A DNA stretch of 64,000 bases from Iris pallida (GCA_029216955.1 JANAVB010029819.1:40005753-40069752); one strand, 5' to 3'. Shown: positions 25,347 to 37,484, counted from the stretch's first letter. A program made the numbers and translations. The notes: a model not told the origin generated them from the sequence alone.

Positions 25347-26214
25347 CTAAAAATGTGTCACGACCCGTACCCTGTTTAGGGGCACAAGAACGTGGGTACG
25401 TCCAGCCTACGTCGCAGTGTCGGCGGTAGAATATTATATAGGTCATCTATAACATCTAACAACAAGATATATAAACCTGTCATCTCCGTAGGGAGGTACA
25501 ATATAACATCTTAACTCTATATCTCAATCACAAGTCTAGGAAAGATAGAGTACGATATGGAATAAGATAAAAAGAAAGAACTGAATATATAAGTAAAGTC
25601 ATCACAACACACATATCGATATCTAACACAAATAAATACAAGTCCTGATGTCATGACCCGCATCCGCTTTTCGAATACAAGACGTGTCCAAACCCAGCCT
25701 ACACCGCAGCGTCGACGATAGAACACTGTCTAATATACACAAGTCATGGCAGTCTATTTCTTATCCAAGGAATAATAAAGAATCAACTGAGACCAATGAA
25801 TGTCAATAAAACTAAACAATAAAGAATATAGACTGAATGTTTTCCCAGAATCAAGTCACGCCCGGTGGACCCAAATCTACTACCATTAGATAGAAAAATA
25901 AATACAAGAAATAAACTAACTGAGTACAAACTGCTAATCAAAGACAACCTCAACTGCAAGGCACCGTGGTCTGATGCTGACTCAAACCCGCTCGTCTGCT
26001 CCTGGCTCAAACTCGGCTAAACCTGAAGAGATCATCAAGTCCTCAGAGGACTAGCAAGATACATATAACATGCCTATCTAACAGTTTTATCATACGTAAG
26101 AAATAAACAAGAAAGACAGAAATATGACAAGTGGCTATGAACACGGACACTAGAATACTATGCATAAATGAACTGCTGGATGAATAATGAACACGAGATC
26201 AATGGAATACCAAA

Positions 26215-26470
26215 CCCTCATCCCGAGTGTGGACTCACGAGTTTGAACTAATCACTAACCCTCTTCTCGAGTGTGGACTCTCTGGTTAGTTCAAGGCAAA
26301 CACCCTCGTCCCGAGTGTGGACTCTCTGGTGCCAATGAACAAGACAACACCCTCGTCCCGAGTGTGGACTCACGGTGTAAACAGATCAAGACAAACACCC
26401 TCGTCCCGAGTGTGGACTCTCTGGTGCCAATGAACAAGAAAACACCCTCGTTACGAGTGTGGACTCTCTG
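26215..26470. repeat. Minisatellite in E1 3' LTR (six units)
   Basis: The core CCCTCGTCCCGAGTGTGGAC recurs six times at roughly 40-46 bp spacing with alternating spacers (TCTCTGGTGCCAATGAACAA or TCACGGTGTAAACAGATC). The same array, with the same unit order, is in the E1 5' LTR and, inverted, in E2. Confidence 0.93.
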
Positions 26471-29136
26471 GTTGAGAAAACGATAATAATGATTTAGCAG
26501 TTCAACTACACGCACTCGTTCTATGACACGACTCAAGCAAGGTACAGGTAAGAACAACTCCAAATGTGAACTACAAGGCCAAACGTGAACAAGGTCTACA
26601 TGTCAATGAATTAACTCAACTAGTATACCATATGAAAGCACATGTCCACAATCAAATCAAAGACTGGATAATGAAATATAATGCATGTAAATAAAACTGT
26701 AGAGGAAGGCAAGATATACTTGCCTGTGGTCCCGAGCTGTGGATACGGGTCAAAATCCGTATCGAGATTCCAGTAAACTATTTATGAATTTTACAGTATC
26801 AGTAACACGATTGTAATCCATGATAAGCTACCTACTATAGGTCTATTTCTAGGCCAAGTTGGGTTTTATGATAGATTAGTATTCTAGGATCTCATAATCT
26901 TTGCTTGGCTCTAGCCTCTAACTGTACTAGGCATTGGCCACATTTCTTACCTATCTATATGTCATATATGTCTAGTTACTTCTTGCCCCTAGGATACCAT
27001 TCTTATATGGCCTATATTAATATCACCCTTGCAGACCCCAATTTGTCTTCATATATTAATATACTCATGGATGGATACATACTTATTTCTCTATGCATCA
27101 CATATTCCTGTATTATTTCTTGATACTAGAATACCCCCTCTATCCAGTTTAACCATCAGAAGTATACGTAGATATCCCAACTCGATACTCCCGACAACAT
27201 AAATCTGTGCACAAAGCACATCACACCTACTATCTATAATTTCCCCTCCCTTTCTGCTATCACACAGCTATTGCTTTTGTTTAGCTCTTCCTATCTACAT
27301 GTCCTGTCTTCTATTGATTTTGAGGCTTTACTTGAATTCTTTGATACTTCATTTAGTCTCTGGGATACCTGCAGGTTCTTTCCATACTTCCATAGTTCTA
27401 TTGTTTAGGTAGTACTAGTATATACTGTCCTAAGTGTCTATCTCACCCTTGCCAACACCTTTCTAGGTAGTACTGTCATGCTAGGCCCTGTAGGAACCCT
27501 TCTTTCCTTAGGATATATAGGTAGTACCATGTATACTCTACTACATAAATAGGTTTTTCCCTTTTCTGGCTCACTGTCCCTCATCCTTTGTATATCCATT
27601 TTTATTTTCCTGATACCTCGTTTGAATGACCCAATGATACTCTCAGGGACAACCGATTCTAGATCTTATACAATTATCTGACCCAAGAGATGTGGTTCAG
27701 AATATTGAGTCTGTCCTAGTTGATCTGTTCTTGGGCAAATGTACAAAAATGGGTTCGATCCAGCCCCTACCAAGTCTCAACTAGACTACTCCCCAACTCG
27801 GCCAACTGACACCTTACCTGCTTCCTATAGGAGCAGTATCTAACACTGCTATATTGTGGGACAGCCTAATCCTCAACTTAAAGTTGTACTTTCTGTTGCT
27901 CACCTAGGTTGGTTTCCAATTCCTTTACTGAACCAACTAGGTAACCCTTATATATGCAAGTGCACATGTATACCATGACCCCTTCTCCTTTCTCGCATAC
28001 TGGCATCAACCTGTATGTATCTGAACCCTGGTTTACTCAACAGTTCTTATACTTATGTCCCCCAATTCCTTGATACTCTTCTATTTTACTGATACTCTGG
28101 TATACACAGGTCCACCATGCACTTGTAGATTTGAACTCGCTTAGGTACCTACCTACTGCTATTAGATATTCCCTATCTTGCTCATCACATTCGAGCCCAA
28201 GTTTTTGGGATATAGATGGATACTAAAAGGCACAACCCCCAACCGATACTTCCCGTACAGCTGATAAAAGGTTGGTAAACGGACACGTTAACCTAATAGA
28301 CACCACTATTGTCCTCACGTATGGTTTGGTATGTGACAGGATGAAGCACCTTACTATATACATTAGTGTACCCCTCTAGAGTTTTACCCCATATCTGTCA
28401 TAGTCGTACTGTTTAGATACAGACATATGTATCTGCCAGGTCGACTTCTATCCCACACATCTTCTACGTCTATCATTCCTCCCTGTTTCTCAAGGACTTT
28501 GTACCCTTACTTGAACTTACCTGGTCACTTATGATAGATGATATAGGGCCAATGTATCAGTATATGGGCGGATACTCTATGAAAATTATCATGTTGGTTT
28601 GTGACTGGTACTAAGATGTTTACCCTTTACTAGAGTCGAAATGCGATGACTAGAGTCAGACTTGATACCAGATCTGAATGGGTATCCGGTATGAAACAAA
28701 TTGTCTAACGTGGAAATCTGATTCTAGAGTCGAGTACAACATCGGTATCGAACTGATAATAAGAAGTTATACGTGCCATCGCGATATTAATTTGGTACAA
28801 AGTTGCTAATGAGTTACTAAGCGGCCACGTCCCTTTTTACTGACCTATAGAAACCTCTGATCTAATACTCTAACATCATAGAGGAGATACATGGGTTGGG
28901 GGCATGACCATATACCCTTCTCCATGATGTTGCTGCTGCCACTAATGTGCGATACTCGACTAAAGTATCAGTAGTTTTACGGAGAATTAATTCAGAATGG
29001 ATGCAACAAAAATAAGGTAAGAACATATAACAAATCACTTCATGTATCGAGCAATATTTGTCAACATAGCTTTCGTGCCTAAGCTGCTAACCTAACCCAA
29101 GGTCTACTACAAAGGAGAGAGATTTCGAGCCCTTAC

Positions 29137-29257
29137 CTCTCGAAGAGTTCCTGTAGGTTGCAACCATGTAGGGAGCCTTGAGATGAGAAATCCTCAAGGC
29201 TTGCAAGGATGATGATCTGCTTAGGGTTCGTGGGAAGGATTTGTAGTCGGTTGCCAT
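29137..29257 (-). other. LTR leader segment with 40-codon open frame and splice donor (E1 3' LTR)
   Basis: The ATG at 29257 opens MATDYKSFPRTLSRSSS..., which runs without a stop to AGAG|GTAAGG at 29137. The equivalent 121-bp segment is intact in all four E1/E2 LTRs. The ATG lies only a few bases after the TATATATA box, so it may be upstream of the real transcription start; the segment may be only a noncoding leader exon. Confidence 0.5.
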
Positions 29258-29579
29258 CTCCCTATATATATCTAGTGTTTAGATAGGATCAATACGAGGA
29301 ATAGATAAAGAAAAAGGATTTGAATTTCTTATGGTTTATCCTACTTAATAGGAATGGTCGAATCTATTTTTTGAGATCAACTCAACACAGGGGTTTATCA
29401 ATGTCTACAGCTTCTGTTGAATTTAAAAGAACCGAATTTACGTTAAAGCCCTAGAGAAATAACATTTTTGCATAAAAGGAAGTTACTTTTCCTTTATTGG
29501 TATTTTAGGTAAAGATCCCTAGTCAATTAAATGAACTAATTCAAGGAAAGGGATAGTAAATGAAAAGAAAAACGATCAA

Positions 29580-29606
29580 GGGGTTTATAAATCTACCCCC
29601 CTAAAA
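29580..29606 (-). promoter_or_regulatory. E1 polypurine tract and 3' LTR junction
   Basis: Minus-strand TTTTTAGGGGGGTAGAT directly precedes the LTR start at 29589, homologous to the E2 tract at 62666-62678. Confidence 0.75.
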
Positions 29607-29737
29607 ATAATTTTGTTCTTGAAATTCAATAGAGCTATGATCTACTAGAATGAATAGTCTAGAATAAACTGCTATAAAAGTAATTCAATTTCTCTTAAAT
29701 CAAATATAGGCCTATCTATAATACTATGGCCAATATC

Positions 29738-31086
29738 TACTAGAAATTTTTGCCAGCTGCTCATTGTGGTGTTGTCGCATCCTCCGTGATCATGGCATAA
29801 GCTTGTCCTCCCTATGCGGCTGGTAACGGTGGGGCAGTCGCATTTCTCTACGGGCAAACTCGAGATAGATGCTGGTTGGATCCACAAGTATAACACAACC
29901 TTAACTATCTACGACAGTCTTCTTGGACGTGGCCCCTCATCTTACAATACTGGTAGGTGGAAACATCTTGGACTTGTTGTGGGGCTGCTCGTGATTGCTG
30001 ATGATGCTGCTGTGCTGAGGTCTTTCCTGGAATATTGGGACGTTTTGCCGGTACTGATTGGTTGTGGCCTCCTCCGAATGCGTCTCGATTACTCTTCGGC
30101 TTGTGTCTCAGCTCTTCTTCTACAGCTTGGGTGACCTCCAGAATCTTCTCATAAGTGGCGGCTCGACTGGTGGCGAAGGCTAGACGAATCTCGTGAGATA
30201 GTCCCTTCCTGAATCGTCGTGCCTTGTCTTCAAGGGTGCTGAACAAGCTCTCTACGAAGCGGCTAAGGCGAGAAAACTCTGATGTGTACACGTCAACGGT
30301 GTGGTTTCCTTGCTCGAGGTGTTCGAATTGACTCAGCAACGTCTCTCATGCTACGTATGGATAGAATTTCTTCTTGAACAGTCGCTTGAATTCCTTCCAA
30401 GTTACGTCTAGAGCAAAAAGTCGGGGCTCGCCTTGGTACCACGTCCGTGCGATGTAGAAAAGCTGTCCACTAGCTGACTCAACCTTCAGGTCTTCTGAGA
30501 CTCGGGCCATCTTCAGGTATCGTTCCACGTTCTCCAACCACTCGTCAGCGTAGAGAATCCCTTCTGTCCTATGGAATTCCCTAGGCCTGAGGTCCATGAA
30601 GTTCTTGGAAGTTCCAAGGCGCTGTCGGGGAGCATCTCTTATCTGAAGAGCCTCTCTCAAAGTATCGCAGAACATACTGGCTTACTGCTGGAAGATCCCT
30701 AAGAGTGTAACATTGTCCAGTGCTAGTGGCAGAGGTAGAACATGTGTGGGATACATCATAGGTACTGGATGCTTCATAGGAGCTGGATACATCACTGGTG
30801 CTGGGTGTATGGCTGGTACTGAATGTTAAACACGTACTGGATGCGGGATTTACGCTGGTGGTGGGACAGGTGCTGGTGGCAGAATGGGTGCTGGTGGTGA
30901 AATCTATAGAGGACACTGCGGAGGTTGTGGAATGTCGTTTCTGCAGAATCTCGAGAGCTGCGGCTGTGGCGGATTGCCCATATAAGTGAGCTGGCCTCCT
31001 TGGGTTGGTGGGATCGTGTATGTAAAGAATCCTTCTGCTGTTGGTGGGGTGTTCAGGGAAGAGTTGTTCCTTTCTTGAGAGTCCAT
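29738..31086 (-). pseudogene. E1 gag (Gypsy chromovirus type) with in-frame stops
   Basis: The ATG at 31086 (MDSQERNNSSLNTPP) opens a proline-rich N-terminal part. A Retrotrans_gag core follows (YADEWLENVERYLKMARVS, LFKKKFYPYVA, VDVYTSEFSRLSRFVE, KARRFRKGLSHEI) and then zinc knuckles YQYCKMRGHVQEDC (first cysteine lost) and CYTCGSNQHLSRVC. Stops fall at codons 61, 79 and 247, all shared with E2, plus private ones. A small indel near the C-terminus is likely, since the final stop is out of phase. There is no pol downstream: the frame ends about 150 bp before the 3' LTR. A splice acceptor (TTTTTTTTGCAG) lies just before the ATG. Confidence 0.88.
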
Positions 31087-31089
31087 TTA

Positions 31090-31090
31090 C
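31090..31090 (-). promoter_or_regulatory. Candidate 3' splice acceptor before E1 gag
   Basis: Minus-strand T-run ending TGCAG, then TAAATGG. E2 has TTTCTTTTCTTGTAG followed by TAAATGG at the same place, so the acceptor is conserved in sequence context. Confidence 0.55.
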
Positions 31091-31854
31091 TGCAAAAAAA
31101 ACATTTTAGCTGATAAAGGACTTCAAGCAGGATACAAGCCAAGGATGCAATAAAATCAAGGATTAGAGACCAATAGTGAGTTAAGTCATGTGGATGAGAT
31201 CCTAAGAGTCCAGTCCTATTTGCAGGCTCACGACGGTATATTAATGTAACCGAAGTGATTAACGTTGACTTGCATAGGACACAAAAAAACTTGTCACGAC
31301 CCACACCCGCTTTTCGGATACAAGACGTGTCCAAGCCCAGCCTACGCCGCAGTGTCGACGGTAGAATGCTGTCTAATATACACAAGTCATGGCAGTCTAA
31401 TTCTTATCCACAAAATAGTAAAGAATCAACTGAGACCAATGATTGTTAATAAAACTGAACAACAAAGAATATAGACTGAATGTTTTCCCAGAATCAAGTC
31501 ACGTCCGGTGGACACAAATCCAAAACCATTAAACGGAAAAAGAAATACATGAAATAAACTAACTGAGTACAAACTGCTAATCAAAGACAACCTCAACTGC
31601 AAGGCACCGTGGTCTGATGCTGACTCAAACCCGCTCGTCTGCTCCTGACTCAAACTCGGCTAAACCTGAAGAGATCATCAGGTCCTCAGAGGACTAGCAA
31701 GATATATATAACATGCCTTCTAACAGTTTTATCAGGCATAAGAAATAAGCAAGAAAGACAGAAACATGACAAGTGGCTATGAACACAGATACTAGAATAT
31801 TACGCATAAATGAACTGCTGGATGAATAATGAACACGAGATCAATAGAATACCA

Positions 31855-32118
31855 AACCCTCATCCCGAGTGTGGACTCACGGGTTTGAACTAATCACTAA
31901 CCCTCGTCATGAGTGTGGACTCTCTGGTTAGTTCAAGGCAAACATCCTCGTCCCGAGTGTGGACTCTCTGGTGCCAATGAACAAGACAACACCCTCGTCC
32001 CGAGTGTGGACTCATGGTGTAAACATATCTAGACAAACACCCTCGTCCCGAGTGTGGACTCTCTGGTGCCAATGAACAAGAAAACACCCTCGTCCCGAGT
32101 GTGGACTCTCTGGTTGAG
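31855..32118. repeat. Minisatellite in E1 5' LTR (six units)
   Basis: Same array, unit order and spacers as 26215-26470. Confidence 0.93.
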
Positions 32119-33842
32119 AAAAAGATAACAAAGATTTAGCAGTTCAACTACACGCACTCGTTCTATGACACGACTCATGTAAGGTACTGGTGAGAACAAC
32201 TCCAAATATGAACTACAAGGCCAAATGTAAACAAGGTCTACATGTTAATGAATCAACTCAACTAGTATACCATATGAAAGCACATGTCCACAATCAAATC
32301 AAAGACTGGATAATAAAATATAATGCATGTAAATAAAACTGTAGAGGAAGGCAAGGTATACTTGCCTGTAGTCCCGAGCTGTGGATACAGGTCAAAATCT
32401 GTATCGAGATTCCATTAACCTGTTTATGAATTTTACAGTATCAATAACACGATTGTAATCCATGATAAGCTACCTACTAGTCTCTAGGTCCATTTCTAGG
32501 GCAATTTGGGTTTTATAATAGATTAGTATTCTAGGATCTCATAATATTTGCTTGGTTATTGCCTCTAACTGTACTAGGCATTGGCCACATATCTTACCTA
32601 TCTATATGTCACATATATCTAGTTACTGCTTACATATCTTACCTATCTGGCCTATATTAATATCACCCTTGGATACCCCAATTTGTCTTCATATATTAAT
32701 ATACTCATGTATGGATACATACTTATTTCTCTATGCATCACATATACCTGTATTATTTCTTGATACTAGAATACCCTCTCTATCCAGTATAACCATCAGA
32801 AATATCCTTAGATATCCTAACTCGATACTCCCGACAACACAAATCTGTGCACAAAGCACATCACACGTACTGTCTACAATTTTCCCTCCCTTTGCTGCTA
32901 TCACACAGCTATTGCTTTTGTTTGGCTCTTCCTATCTACATGTCCAGTCTTCTATTTATTTTGAGGCTTTACATGAATTCTTTGATACTTCATTTAGTCT
33001 CTAGGATACCTGCAGGTTCTTTCCATACTTCCATAGTTCTATTGTTTAGGTAGTACTAGTATATACTGTCCTAGGTGTCTATCTCACCCTTGCCAACACC
33101 TTTCCAGGTAGTACTGTCATACTCGGCCCTGTAGGAACCCTTCTTTTATTAGGATATATAGGTATTACCATGTATACTTGTCACTCCCCGTTCCCGGAAT
33201 GCGTATTTCTATATATGTACAACTCATGTGTATTTATTTAGTATTTATCATGTATTATTCTGTATTTAAATTCCTTTAGTTTCATGTTAATTAATTATCT
33301 GCTCTTAAATTTTCATGTTAATTAATTTCCTGCAAATTTTATTTCTGTAATTATATTTCTGCAATTTTATTACCTGCATTTTATTTGCTGCTTTAGTGTT
33401 ATTGGGTTTCGGTTTGCTGGATCCCCTTAAACCCGGCCCAACACCCCACCTACCACCACTCCCCCTATTTAAAGCTTCCATCTCTTTCTCTCTCCTCATT
33501 ACTTCATTCTCACCATTTCTTCTTCTTCTTCTTCTTCCTCTCATTACTCCCCACCACCTACCAGCAGCAGGAGAAGGCAAGTGCAAACTTGCTTCTCAAT
33601 CACCCATTTTTATGGTTCATTTGCCTTCTTCTCGTGATTCCAAGAGAGATTAGTTCTTAGCATTTTTGATTTCTACGGCTGGTTTTCTCTAGATCTAAGT
33701 TATAGTATTTCGGCTGTTCTTGGGTTCTTGGTCCACCAACTTAGCGTGTATTTTGGCACTGGAGCAAAGGCTCCATGGGACTTGGAGTTTGGGAGATGTT
33801 TCACGCACACGTTCTTACGTGCTCGCGTAAACATCAGCCCAG

Positions 33843-34050
33843 TCACGCACACGTCTATACGTGTTTGCGTGTATTTTCAGTCACGCTAACGTTCTCATGA
33901 GCGTGCGTGTATTTTCAGTCACGCTCGCATTTGCGTGCGTGTATTTTCAGTCACGCTCGTATTTGCGTGCGTGTATTTTCAGTCACGCTCGCATTTGCGT
34001 GCGTGTATTTTCAGTCACGCCCGCATTTGCATGCGTGTATTTTGAGTCAC
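33843..34050. repeat. 32-bp minisatellite in S1
   Basis: About six tandem units built on TCACGCTCGCATTTGCGTGC plus GTGTATTTTCAG. Short frames rich in ACVYF or HAR across it are artefacts of the repeat. Confidence 0.9.
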
Positions 34051-34478
34051 GCTCATGTCCATGAGCTTGCGTGCATGACTTTTCACGATCACATTGTGCG
34101 TGACTTTTGGCGTGCGTGACTTTTTCACCCTCACGTTGAGAGTGCGTGCGTGAATCACTTGTCACGCTTCACTTTTCACACCCACACTTGCCAGCATGTA
34201 TTATGTTATACGCTCACTCCTCCATGCTAGACTTAGCGTGACTTGTTGGTCTTAGCAGAGACCTCTTGCGTGACTTTTGGACTTAGCTTAGACTTGTTGG
34301 CCTGACTTTCTGGCTTGGGTGTTTTTATTCTGTTCCATACTTTATTCATTTAATAGTAGCATGATAATTCCCTATTATATCCTTACGCCTTTTTTTGTAT
34401 GAACCCGAAAATCTTAGCATGTTAATATTTTAATACCTATGGTTGTGTATTAGTGCCAAATGTCTGGATTGGTATATG

Positions 34479-35425
34479 TGTTGACACAAAGTCACAGTCA
34501 ACCAAATATTGACTACATTGACCAAATAATATTTGTATTAATTCAATACGATACACGACGACTGCATTCAGTTCAAGACAGATGACAGCTCAGTCTCCGG
34601 CTCTCAGTGTGTTCTGGAGTCTGTATTTTTTAATTTCATTGAGTCTAGATTTATGTACTCTGAGTCTTGCTGAGCTCTTGGAACTTAGTCTATAACCTAC
34701 CCAAAATCCCAAGCTCCACTGAACCAAAAACTGCCCACTGGTCCCCTTAGAACCACTCTGTGCTCTGGAGACAGAGTTCGGGCCGAACTCTGCCTCCACA
34801 CAGAGTTCGGGCCGAACTCTGTCCCCTAGAAATCAGGAACCCTAATTTTAGGGATAGCTGGTTGCTAGTTGTCCAACGGCCAAATTTTTGAATTTTCCTA
34901 CCCGAATTCTGGCCGAATTCTGCCTATAAAAACACTATAAATAGGGCATGAATTCTCTCATTTCAATCCATCCAATCTTCTCTTCTCTTCTCTCTTATAA
35001 GCTCAATAAGCCATACCCTTCCCATCTACTAGCCACAAGCCTCCTAAGTCTCGAGTGCTCAGCATCTCTCAGTTAGGATTCTTGTGCAAGAGTTGAAGAA
35101 GTCGCTTGGACAATTCCAAGCAAATCGCCACTGCGATCCTCTGTTAAGAAGTTGACGTGCTCTTCTGAAGAAAAGGCACGGGTTGTAAACTACTATTTCA
35201 CAAATAGTGGATTTAATCCTGAGCTAGAGTTCTCAGGCCTGGACTAGTCCTCCACGAGGGAAACCAGGTTAAAATCGCTGTGTTTGCGTATGCTCTTTTG
35301 CTCTTTATTTATTTTCCGCACTTTACTCTGATTATTGATTGTTGGTGAAAGAGTTAATTTTTAATTGGCTATTTTTCTATATAAACTCTATTCACCCCCC
35401 TCTAGAGTTGCCAAACTGTTCTTCA
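34479..35425 (+). repeat. Copia 5' LTR
   Basis: TGTTGACAC...TTCTTCA, 947 bp. A TATA region (CCTATAAAAACACTATAAAT at 34924-34943) is followed by a CT-rich leader. Two copies of a near-perfect palindrome (arms CAGAGTTCGG and CCGAACTCTG) lie at 34772-34792 and 34801-34821 in U3. Confidence 0.97.
34924..34943 (+). promoter_or_regulatory. TATA region of the Copia LTR promoter
   Basis: CCTATAAAAACACTATAAAT, followed about 30 nt later by a TCTTCTCTTC-rich transcribed start region. Confidence 0.7.
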
Positions 35426-35427
35426 AT

Positions 35428-35440
35428 TGGTATCAGAGCT
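35428..35440 (+). promoter_or_regulatory. Copia primer-binding site (tRNA-iMet)
   Basis: TGGTATCAGAGCT, two bases after the 5' LTR, is the standard complement of the plant initiator methionine tRNA 3' end. Confidence 0.95.
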
Positions 35441-35480
35441 CTGTTCTCTTTACAAGGATTAACATCCTAAGAGCTGATCC

Positions 35481-37484
35481 ATGGCAACCACACAATCCTT
35501 GATTTCCAATCATGGTGAAGGTCAGTCCACTCATAGGCCTCCCCTATTTGATGGGACTAACTACACATATTGGAAAACAAGGATGAGCTTCTATCTTAAG
35601 TCTCTAGACTTTGACCTGTGGACTGTCGTCACTGACGGTTACAAAAAGCCCTCCAGGATAGTTGTCGATGGTGACCTCATTGAGAAACCACACGACAAAT
35701 ATTCTGTCGAGGAGAAGAAACAGGCAAGTCTAGATGCTAGGGCTATTAATGCTTTATTCTGTGCTATAGACAGGAATGAGTTCAACAGGGTTTCTACTTG
35801 CACCACTGCTCATGAAGTATGGAGACTTCTAGAAGTGACGCATGAAGGAACCACACAGGTCAAGGAATCTAAAATAAGCCGTCTCACTCAAGAATACGAA
35901 GCCTTCAAGATGAAGCCAAGTGAGACGATCACTCAAATGATCACAAGATTCCTCGACATCATCAATCCTCTATCTTCGCTCGGAAAGCAGTACTCAAACC
36001 ACGAGAAGATTCGTAAGCTGCTCAGAGGGCTACCAAAGATTTGGAACCCTAAGGTGACAGCCATCATAGAAGGAAACGATCTCACAACAATGTCAATGGA
36101 GACCTTGATGGGTAAGCTTATGACTCACGAGCTTGACCTCAAGGACTTCGAAGAGCCTGCTCCGAAGACCAGGGAGATCGCACTCAAAGCTCATCAACGA
36201 AGAGCTAATCATGATGAGACCGAAGAAGATAATTCGGATGATGAAGACCAAGCTCTCATGGTTCGCAACTTCAGGAAATTCCTTCGCTTCAATCGAAGGA
36301 AGAAGGAATCTCAAGAAGACGATGAAGAAGAACCAACTTGTTACGGTTGCAAGAAAACTGGACATGTCCGAAAAGACTGCCCATTCATGAAGAAGAGCAA
36401 CCGCTATGAGAAGCCATACAAAAAGAACTCATCAAAGAAATATGCCAACACAGGCATATGGCATGAAAGTGAAGCAAGTGACTCTGAGGAAGAAAAGGAT
36501 TCTCCTCAAGATACAGCAAATGTGTGCCTGATGGCAACTTCTAACAAGGTATCTAACGAAACTCTGGATGACTTCTCTTTTGATGAACTTGGCGATGCTT
36601 TCACTGATTTACTCGATGATCATAAAAAGGTCATCGGTAAATATAAACATGCCAAGGACAAAATCAAAAGTCTAGAAGATGAGATACAAAGAATTTCCTT
36701 ACTTCTTGATAATGTTAGAGACACATCACCCACTAATGACGCTGATGAAGTATCCAAGCTCAAATTAAGCTTGCATGATGCTGAAGCACGTATTGAGCAA
36801 CAAACTCAAGAAATCACTACACTCAACACGTTGCTTGCTGAAGAAAAGAGTAGACACAAGATTTCCATGACTAAGATATATGGCTTAAATATTAAGGTTA
36901 ATGAACTGCAAGCTGGTACCAAAAGATTAGAAACCAAATTGGGTAAACAGGTTGTTCAACCTCAAACCCAATCACATGAGCACAACACCACTCATGCTAG
37001 TCAACCACGTCATTCTCATACAGCACATAACCATGCATTCATATACACAAACTTTCACAAATCACGTGCACGTAAGAACAATTCTCACTCAGTACACAAG
37101 CATCATGCACAAAGACACAATCAACAGCACTTCACACATAAAAACCCTCATATACCATATAGACAAGACCATCATGCAATGCCATATAGACAAGACCCTC
37201 ATATACCATATAGACAAAATCATCATGTCATGCCATATAGACAAAATCATCATGCCATGCCATCTAGACAATATCAGCATGTCACTCATCATAGACAATA
37301 CCATCATTCTATGCCTCAAAGACACCATCACCATGCCACTTATTCCATGCATAATCATCCTCACCATGCTAACTCTTCACATCATCCTCATCCTGTTGCT
37401 TATAAATACTATTCTCATACTCCTAGTATAAACAAGAATGCTATCTGTACTTATTGTGGATTACATGGACACATCTCACCATAG
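35481..37484 (+). CDS. gag: Copia Gag, 667 residues, ending inside a second zinc knuckle
   Basis: Gag forms the virus-like particle and binds element RNA. The ATG at 35481 (MATTQSLISNHGEGQ) is the first after the primer site. Residues about 15-230 are the UBN2/Retrotran_gag type (LFDGTNYTYWKTRMSFYLKS, VWRLLEVTHEGTTQVKESK, LRGLPKIW). A CCHC knuckle CYGCKKTGHVRKDC is near residue 287. An acidic stretch and a likely coiled coil (about 380-500) follow. Residues about 545-645 are extremely histidine-rich with a roughly 10-residue repeat (PYRQDHHAM-type). The frame stops in CTYCGLHGHISP, where a second knuckle would continue; the bases after the TAG still read as CRVRRL. The stop may be a CAG-to-TAG change or a readthrough codon. 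Confidence 0.93.
   Translation: MATTQSLISNHGEGQSTHRPPLFDGTNYTYWKTRMSFYLKSLDFDLWTVVTDGYKKPSRIVVDGDLIEKPHDKYSVEEKKQASLDARAINALFCAIDRNEFNRVSTCTTAHEVWRLLEVTHEGTTQVKESKISRLTQEYEAFKMKPSETITQMITRFLDIINPLSSLGKQYSNHEKIRKLLRGLPKIWNPKVTAIIEGNDLTTMSMETLMGKLMTHELDLKDFEEPAPKTREIALKAHQRRANHDETEEDNSDDEDQALMVRNFRKFLRFNRRKKESQEDDEEEPTCYGCKKTGHVRKDCPFMKKSNRYEKPYKKNSSKKYANTGIWHESEASDSEEEKDSPQDTANVCLMATSNKVSNETLDDFSFDELGDAFTDLLDDHKKVIGKYKHAKDKIKSLEDEIQRISLLLDNVRDTSPTNDADEVSKLKLSLHDAEARIEQQTQEITTLNTLLAEEKSRHKISMTKIYGLNIKVNELQAGTKRLETKLGKQVVQPQTQSHEHNTTHASQPRHSHTAHNHAFIYTNFHKSRARKNNSHSVHKHHAQRHNQQHFTHKNPHIPYRQDHHAMPYRQDPHIPYRQNHHVMPYRQNHHAMPSRQYQHVTHHRQYHHSMPQRHHHHATYSMHNHPHHANSSHHPHPVAYKYYSHTPSINKNAICTYCGLHGHISP

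Larger units (their letters stand above)
25649..29589 (-). repeat. E1 3' LTR
   Basis: Read on the minus strand it starts TATAAACCCC (a mutated TGTAAACCCC) and ends ...GGGTCATGACA. Within it are a TATA box, leader and donor near its 5' end (29137-29270) and a minisatellite (26215-26470). Apart from these I see no further feature in its 3.9 kb. Confidence 0.9.

Noticed and set aside
26215..26470. Possible CRISPR-like array of regularly spaced repeats
   Set aside because: The spacers are themselves repeated, the setting is a plant LTR, and there are no cas genes; it is a minisatellite.
27121..28900. Many short ORFs within the E1/E2 LTRs
   Set aside because: Not conserved as frames between LTR copies; only the 121-bp leader segment keeps an open frame in all four.
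33861..34119. Cysteine/alanine-rich short ORFs
   Set aside because: Created by the 32-bp minisatellite in S1.
34590..34799. 69-residue frame on the minus strand, repeated exactly at 43340-43549
   Set aside because: Exact duplication comes only from the two Copia LTRs; U3 sequence with no coding features.
36952..37431. 159-codon frame overlapping the Copia gag C-terminus
   Set aside because: Shadow frame of the histidine-rich repeat; no start context or domain of its own.
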